Positions 59,646-64,000 of a DNA stretch of 64,000 nucleotides are shown one piece after another (the stretch's first letter is position 1; each line of letters begins with the position of its first letter). The DNA lies in the NCBI GenBank assembly GCA_035942255.1, contig DASZDG010000056.1, positions 5,666 through 69,665 of the forward strand, given 5' to 3'. The notes below the pieces were generated by a model. The model saw only the letters and a list, made by a program, of their open reading frames with translations, had not been told where the DNA came from and did not search any database. Origin of the DNA: JALZEG01 sp035942255. GTDB lineage: Bacteria > Actinomycetota > CADDZG01 > WHSQ01. Made by a program: the position numbers and the translations under genes.

Positions 59646-60005
59646 TTAGCAGGACATCGCGCCGGCGTAGGTGCAGTTGCTCCACTTCGCCGGGTCGCAT
59701 GCCTGCGCACAGTTGCACAGACGGTCGTTGCCGCCGCCCTGCTGCACCGGGCAGAGGTTGTTGCACGCCGTGTTGCACGCCTGGCCGCAGGAGCCGCTCG
59801 TCTTACAAGCGCCCATGCAACCCTCGCCGGTGATGCCGCCGAGCGAGTGGTGGCACGTCGCGGGCGTGGTCCCCGTCTGAGCGAACGCCGGCGTAGCGGC
59901 GACCGTCTGGACCACCGGAGCGGCCCACGCCGCCGCAGCGCCCGTGAGGGCGGCCTTGCGCAGGAAGTCCCGGCGCTCGAGGCTCTTCTTGTCGTTTCCG
60001 TCCAT
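59646..60005 (-). CDS. Tat-exported cysteine-rich protein
   Basis: A 119-residue precursor. The twin-arginine signal is clear: ERRDFLRKAAL, a hydrophobic Ala-rich core and a cut site near TPAFAQ (about residue 43). The mature part of about 75 residues has 12 cysteines, mostly in C-x2-3-C spacing (GACKTSGSCGQACNTACNNLC), with no known domain. Tat export implies folding, and perhaps metal or cofactor loading, before export. The ATG at 60003-60005 follows GGAGGAG. Promoter and operator match those of the IPFTG gene at 42 kb. Confidence 0.82.
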   Translation of the reverse strand: MDGNDKKSLERRDFLRKAALTGAAAAWAAPVVQTVAATPAFAQTGTTPATCHHSLGGITGEGCMGACKTSGSCGQACNTACNNLCPVQQGGGNDRLCNCAQACDPAKWSNCTYAGAMSC

Positions 60006-60035
60006 GGGGCTCCTCCTGGTCTGGGTTCGGGACCC

Positions 60036-60041
60036 ATGATA
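60036..60041 (-). promoter_or_regulatory. -10 box TATCAT for the Cys-rich protein gene
   Basis: Minus-strand CCCTATCATG, identical to the core upstream of the IPFTG gene. The operator at 60064-60081 begins 40 bases upstream, as there. Confidence 0.6.
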
Positions 60042-60063
60042 GGGACGAGAGGCGGCGCCGACG

Positions 60064-60081
60064 ATACGCCCCCCGGCGTAG
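60064..60081. promoter_or_regulatory. NarL-type operator, site 3
   Basis: ATACG-N8-CGTAG palindrome (TAC-N10-GTA). Centre near -43 for the minus-strand Cys-rich protein gene. Shares the flanking bases CGTATCGT with site 1. Confidence 0.65.
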
Positions 60082-60149
60082 CTCCGCCGGCCTCCCGGAG
60101 GCGGTGGCCGGTTCCAAACCCGCAGGTAGAGGGGCTGCGCGGAGCTCGT

Positions 60150-60167
60150 CTACGACGCTCGGCGTAG
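60150..60167. promoter_or_regulatory. NarL-type operator, site 4
   Basis: CTACG-N8-CGTAG palindrome, exactly 86 bp from site 3, as site 2 is from site 1. Centre near -55 for the plus-strand gene at 60214. Confidence 0.65.
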
Positions 60168-60201
60168 AGGCACGAAGCGCCGTCGCGGCCGCTCCCGCCG
60201 G

Positions 60202-60207
60202 TATCGT
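60202..60207 (+). promoter_or_regulatory. -10 box TATCGT, leaderless start
   Basis: TATCGT, CCCGGG, then the ATG at 60214. Confidence 0.5.
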
Positions 60208-60213
60208 CCCGGG

Positions 60214-62421
60214 ATGCCCGCCACCAAGTCCTGGATCCACCATGCGCTTCTCGCCGCGGCGAGAGGTGAGGCGCCCGCGGACCTTCCCGGGCCGACCGAC
60301 CCGCGCTGGACCCAACTTGCCGCGGCCGCAACGGCTCACGGCGTCCAGGGCTGGGTGGCGCGGGCGCTCAGGGGCGTCCCCGGCGTCCCGTCGTCGTTCC
60401 AGGTCCCGCTCCAGGGGGCCGCGCTCCGGATCGCGGCGAACCACCAGCGGCTCCTCGGAGAGGCGGCGACGGCGAGCGGGCTCCTACACGCGGGGGGGAC
60501 GCCGGCCGTCGTGCTCAAGGGCCCGGCGCTCGTCGAGCGCTACTACCGCGACCCGACGCTGCGGTCCTACGGAGACGTCGACCTCCTCGTCCGCCCGCGG
60601 GACTTCGCCGCCGCGCTGGACACGTTGCAGTGCGAGGGATATCTCCTCGAGGACCGCAACTGGGAGTTCCTCGTCGAGGACCTGCGCGGCCAGGTCCACC
60701 TCATGAGCCCCGCGGGGGCGATGATCGAGCTCCACTGGCACCTCGTGAACGGCTCCCGTCAGCGGCGCACGCTGGCGATGGGCCCGGAGGAGATCTGGGA
60801 CGCCACGGAAGAGACGCGGCTCGGTGACGCACCAGCTGCGGTCCTGCGCCGAGAGGACGAGCTCGCGCACCTGCTCCTCCATGCGGCGATGCACGGTTGC
60901 GACCGGCTCGTATGGGTCCTGGACATCCGCGCGGTCATCGGGGTCGCTCCGGACGAGCTGGACTGGGACCGCGTCGTGCGGCGGCTGAACCGGTGGCGCT
61001 TCCGTACCGGCGGGGGCCAGGTCCTGCGACTGGCGCGCGCGTGGGCGGGGGCCGCGGTGCCCCCCCGCGTCCTCGACGAGCTGAGGCCGGGGCGCTTCGC
61101 GGCCGCCGCGGCGCGAGCCATGGTGGCGCGGTGGGACCTCGGCAAGCCGCACACGGGTGCGAGGACGCGGCAGCTGTTCTTCGCGACCGCGAGCGACACG
61201 CTCGGCACCCGCGTCAGCCTCGTCGCAGACGCAGCCGTCCCCGCACGCGGCCAGGACCCCGCCGCGCCGGACGGCGTCTTCTATCGCGCGACCATCGGGG
61301 CGTTTCACCGCGTCCGCGAGAAGGTCTCCGCCGACGGCATCGACGCGGTGGCCGAGATGGTGCCGGCCGGGGACCCGCAGGAGGGACGAGAGCGGTTCGT
61401 CGCGGCCGTGGCGGCAACGGTCACTGACGCCGGCGCCCGGCGGATCCTCGTCCTGTCGCCGTCGCGCTCGACCGGGATGTCGCACTACACGCACGCGCTC
61501 GCTCACGCCCTGAGCGCCACCGCGCGCGTCGAGATCGTGGACGCCGCGGCCGGAGACACCGCCGGCGTGGTCCTCTCCCGGTGGTGGCGGGCGCGGCGGC
61601 GCGAGCGCGACGAGACGCGCGTGCTCGTGACGTCACCGCACTGGTCGATCCCGCTGTTGCTCGGGCTCACCGGGTGGCGTGGCGGCTTCGTGTGGCACGA
61701 CCCGATCCTCGACGCGGCGACCCCTCGCACGCGGCGGCTGCACGAGCTCTACTACCGGCTGCTGACCAAGCGGCTCGGCGTCGTCGTGCTGCACGGCTCC
61801 GCGTTCACCCGCCACGTCAGCGAGCTCGGGCTTCCCGCCCAGGAGGTCCTGGTCGTACCCCACGGGTTCGTCCCCGATCAGCTCGTGACCAGCGACGAGT
61901 ACGACCCCGCCGGCCCCCTCGTCTTCGCCGGACGCCTTCACCCGTACAAGGGCCTCGGCGTCCTCCTCGCCGCACTCGCGCTTCCCGGGGGCCGCGGCCT
62001 GCCGGTCGTCGTGGCGGGCGACGGCGTCAGGCACGAGCTGATCCCGCCGTCGCTCGGCTCGGTCGACGTGCGGCCGGGCGAGCTGCCCGACGAGGAGCTG
62101 CGCGGCCTCATCGGCAGTTGCAGCGCGATGTTGCTCCCGTACGAGCGGGCGAACCAGTCGGGCGTGCTGGCGACGGCGTTCCGCTCGGGACGCCCGGTGA
62201 TCGCGTCACGCGTGGGCTCGTTCGAGGAGTACGTCGACGATGGTGTCAACGGCCTGCTCGTCCCGCCCGGAGACGCCGCGGCGCTCGCGGCCGCCATGCG
62301 GGGGCTGCGCGACGATCCCGGCCTCGCGCGGCGGTTGGCCGCCGGGGCCGCGCGCACGTGGGAGGAGAAGCTGTCGCCGGAGCGCTGGGGGGCCGAGGTG
62401 GCCGCCGCCCTGTTCCGCTAG
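60214..62421 (+). CDS. Nucleotidyltransferase (NTP_transf_5-like) fused to GT4 glycosyltransferase
   Basis: A 735-residue cytosolic fusion. Residues about 1-390 match the nucleotidyltransferase-family proteins often next to HprK-like genes: AAATAHGVQGWVARAL, VVLKGPALVERYYRDPTLRS then YGDVDLLVRP (catalytic Asp pair), and HLLLHAAMHGCDRLVWVLDI. Residues about 405-735 are a GT-B enzyme: VLSPSRSTGMSHYTHALAHA, VVPHGFVPD, VFAGRLHPYKGLGVLLAAL and MLLPYERANQSGVLATAF. The pairing suggests that the modifying and sugar-transfer steps act on the same substrate. Start at ATG, probably leaderless, under operator site 4. Confidence 0.85.
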   Translation: MPATKSWIHHALLAAARGEAPADLPGPTDPRWTQLAAAATAHGVQGWVARALRGVPGVPSSFQVPLQGAALRIAANHQRLLGEAATASGLLHAGGTPAVVLKGPALVERYYRDPTLRSYGDVDLLVRPRDFAAALDTLQCEGYLLEDRNWEFLVEDLRGQVHLMSPAGAMIELHWHLVNGSRQRRTLAMGPEEIWDATEETRLGDAPAAVLRREDELAHLLLHAAMHGCDRLVWVLDIRAVIGVAPDELDWDRVVRRLNRWRFRTGGGQVLRLARAWAGAAVPPRVLDELRPGRFAAAAARAMVARWDLGKPHTGARTRQLFFATASDTLGTRVSLVADAAVPARGQDPAAPDGVFYRATIGAFHRVREKVSADGIDAVAEMVPAGDPQEGRERFVAAVAATVTDAGARRILVLSPSRSTGMSHYTHALAHALSATARVEIVDAAAGDTAGVVLSRWWRARRRERDETRVLVTSPHWSIPLLLGLTGWRGGFVWHDPILDAATPRTRRLHELYYRLLTKRLGVVVLHGSAFTRHVSELGLPAQEVLVVPHGFVPDQLVTSDEYDPAGPLVFAGRLHPYKGLGVLLAALALPGGRGLPVVVAGDGVRHELIPPSLGSVDVRPGELPDEELRGLIGSCSAMLLPYERANQSGVLATAFRSGRPVIASRVGSFEEYVDDGVNGLLVPPGDAAALAAAMRGLRDDPGLARRLAAGAARTWEEKLSPERWGAEVAAALFR

Positions 62422-62424
62422 GAG

Positions 62425-64000
62425 CTACCCGCCGGAGCCGATGACCTCGTCGCCGCGCTTGCGCCGGAACAGAGCGCGCGGCTCGGGGGCCTCCTCGACC
62501 GGGGCGTGGCGGAACGACGCGACCTGCTCGACCGGCGGGTCGCCCGCGCCGGTCAGCGGCGGCTCGAACGGCGCGGCTTCGGGCGCCCCGTCGGTCTCGG
62601 TCCACGACCCGTAGTAACGGCGGTAGCGGCGGCGCTCGAGCCGGCCGACGCGCGCGGCGTTGAGCACGAGGCCCGCGACCGCCGCGTCGTGACGCACGAG
62701 CACCTCGAGGGCCTCGGCCGCCTTGTCCTCGAGCGTCTTGCCGTCGCGCACGACGAGCACGACCGCGTCGGCCTCGGCCGCAAGCAGCAGCGCGTCGGCG
62801 AACGCGAGCAGCGGAGGCGTGTCGACCACGACCACGTCGTAGGAGCCGCGGAGCTCCCTGATGGCCTCCGTCAGCCGCTCCTGCACGGCGCCCCCCTGCT
62901 GCATGTTCGACCCCGGCAAGACCTCGGCGAACCCGCCGGGGCTGCGCTGCACCGGGATCTCCGCGGTGGTGCCCGCAATGAAGTCCGTGAGGCCCGGCCC
63001 CTGCAGCCGGTGGCGGCGCGCCGCCCGGAGGTCGGCGTGCACGAGCACGGCGTTACGTCCGGCGGTCGCGTACGACGCCGCGAGGTTGCTGGAGACCGTC
63101 GACTTGCCGTCGCGCGGCTCGGGGCTCGCGACCACGACGACCTTCAGGTCGGCGCCGCGCTCCTCGACGAGCTGGAGCTCGGTGCGAAGCATCCGTATGC
63201 CCTCGGCCCCCCACCCCGACGCGCGCTGAACGACCAGCGGGTCCTTGTCCATGCGGCGGTTCTTGACGCGGGGGATCACCGCGAGCACCGGGTAGCCAAG
63301 CTGCTCCTCGGTGCGGTCGCGCCCGCTGACGCGCGGCCGGAGGACGCCGACGGCGACGGCGATGGCCGACCCGAGCAGGAGGCCGACGAGCGGCCCGGCG
63401 AGCGTCCGCAGAGTCCGGGCAGGGATCGTCCCGACGCGCTGGACGATCGGCGAGCCGATGACCTCGACCTGGTCGCCCGCGAGGTTTGCCTCGAGCCGCA
63501 GGAGCTCCTTCTTGCGGAGCAGCTCCTGGTATATCGCGCTGACGGTGTTGTACTTCGTCTGCGTCTCGGGGGACGCTCCGCCCGCGGCAGACTCGGCCTC
63601 GAGACGCTCCGAGAACCGCCCCAGCTCGCGCCCCACCTCCGCGATGCTGACGTTCACCGTCTCGAGAGCGCGCTCGAGCCTCAGCGCGTCCTGCTCCTGG
63701 CGATACTCGACGTAGTTCCGCGCGTAGGCCTCGAGCGTCTCGACGGTGTTCAATCCCTCGCCGGTCAGCGTCATCCGCAACAGGTCCGTGTTCTCCTCGG
63801 CCGATACCCCGAGGCGCGCGAGGATCGACGCGCCGCCGTCGCTCTGGCCGAGCTCCTGTGCGGTCTGCGACGCGACGTCCACCGAACGCGCGGCCTCGAC
63901 TTCGGCCGGAGGGATGCCTTCCTGCGGCGTGATCTGGGTCTCGCCGGTTGCCGAGAAGCCAAACGACTGGACTTCGAGCGTAACCGTCGCGGTGTAGAGC
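62425..64000 (-). CDS. Wzz/BY-kinase polysaccharide co-polymerase (5' end outside window)
   Basis: C-terminal 524 residues or so of a bacterial tyrosine kinase of the Wzz-CpsD type, reading in from the right edge. A coiled periplasmic region (LERALETVNVSIAEVGRELG) leads to a membrane helix (AGPLVGLLLGSAIAVAVGVL), then the kinase: Walker A SPEPRDGKSTVSSNLA, A' VLVHADLRAARR, Walker B VVVVDTPPLLAFAD. The C-terminal Tyr cluster is short (RRRYRRYYGSW). It controls chain length and export together with the polymerase at 42.6 kb. Confidence 0.9.
   Translation of the reverse strand, partial: LYTATVTLEVQSFGFSATGETQITPQEGIPPAEVEAARSVDVASQTAQELGQSDGGASILARLGVSAEENTDLLRMTLTGEGLNTVETLEAYARNYVEYRQEQDALRLERALETVNVSIAEVGRELGRFSERLEAESAAGGASPETQTKYNTVSAIYQELLRKKELLRLEANLAGDQVEVIGSPIVQRVGTIPARTLRTLAGPLVGLLLGSAIAVAVGVLRPRVSGRDRTEEQLGYPVLAVIPRVKNRRMDKDPLVVQRASGWGAEGIRMLRTELQLVEERGADLKVVVVASPEPRDGKSTVSSNLAASYATAGRNAVLVHADLRAARRHRLQGPGLTDFIAGTTAEIPVQRSPGGFAEVLPGSNMQQGGAVQERLTEAIRELRGSYDVVVVDTPPLLAFADALLLAAEADAVVLVVRDGKTLEDKAAEALEVLVRHDAAVAGLVLNAARVGRLERRRYRRYYGSWTETDGAPEAAPFEPPLTGAGDPPVEQVASFRHAPVEEAPEPRALFRRKRGDEVIGSGG

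Noticed and set aside
1..64000. tRNA or rRNA genes, CRISPR arrays, insertion sequences, prophage
   Set aside because: No cloverleaf, spaced direct-repeat array, transposase or phage gene is visible; gaps are short and explained.

Overview
The window is high-GC DNA from an actinomycete-type bacterium (Actinomycetota). A WhiB regulator, the F420 genes (FO synthase, CofD, CofE), a DivIVA-domain protein, DUF3499, DUF5719, DUF4012 and DUF3105 proteins and many ATGA/GTGA gene overlaps all point that way. Nothing indicates a mycolic-acid or Streptomyces-type lineage, so a deep or uncultured branch is likely (inference). I see no tRNA or rRNA gene, IS element, prophage or CRISPR array. Many genes start 6-9 nt after a TANNNT -10 box, which suggests leaderless transcripts.

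Layout. 1-12.1 kb is a chromosomal core: secA (cut by the window edge), a NarL-type response regulator, comF, ahcY with a Trm112-like gene, phosphomannomutase, whiB, a GNAT protein, three small conserved proteins, two LPXTG-type surface proteins and an alpha/beta hydrolase. 12.3-19.6 kb holds tryptophan 2,3-dioxygenase, an L,D-transpeptidase, cystathionine beta-synthase and gamma-synthase (transsulfuration; ahcY lies upstream in the same pathway), a RelA/SpoT-domain protein with a small partner, and a C26 peptidase. 19.7-29.6 kb holds a DUF5719 protein, a large GT2 membrane protein and the F420 genes. 29.6-33.6 kb has DUF3105, DivIVA and a sensor-like membrane protein.

33.7-64 kb is a cell-surface glycan locus. 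It has GT-C mannosyltransferases, GT2 and GT4 glycosyltransferases, an O-antigen-ligase-like polymerase, a flippase fused to two glycosyltransferases, a deacetylase, two secreted glycosidase-like paralogues (one under a c-di-GMP-I riboswitch), a secreted multidomain protein, and a Wzz/BY-kinase running off the right edge. Inside it, at 56.4-62.4 kb, lies the most unusual part. Two tandem NarL-type regulators with degenerate receivers sit beside two paralogous HprK-like genes. Each HprK-like gene is interrupted by an in-frame UGA at the homologous position, followed by a SECIS-like hairpin, so both are candidate selenoproteins. Next come a Tat-exported protein with 12 cysteines and a nucleotidyltransferase-glycosyltransferase fusion.

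Two divergent promoter regions 17.7 kb apart (near 42.4 kb and 60.1 kb) carry the same pair of TAC-N10-GTA palindromes exactly 86 bp apart. This is NarL-type 7-2-7 geometry, and it ties the polymerase and an LPXTG protein to the Cys-rich protein and the glycosyltransferase fusion as one candidate regulon. Other RNA-level features are two candidate structured RNAs (9.6-9.8 kb and 12.2 kb) and four copies of a dispersed double-hairpin repeat at gene ends.
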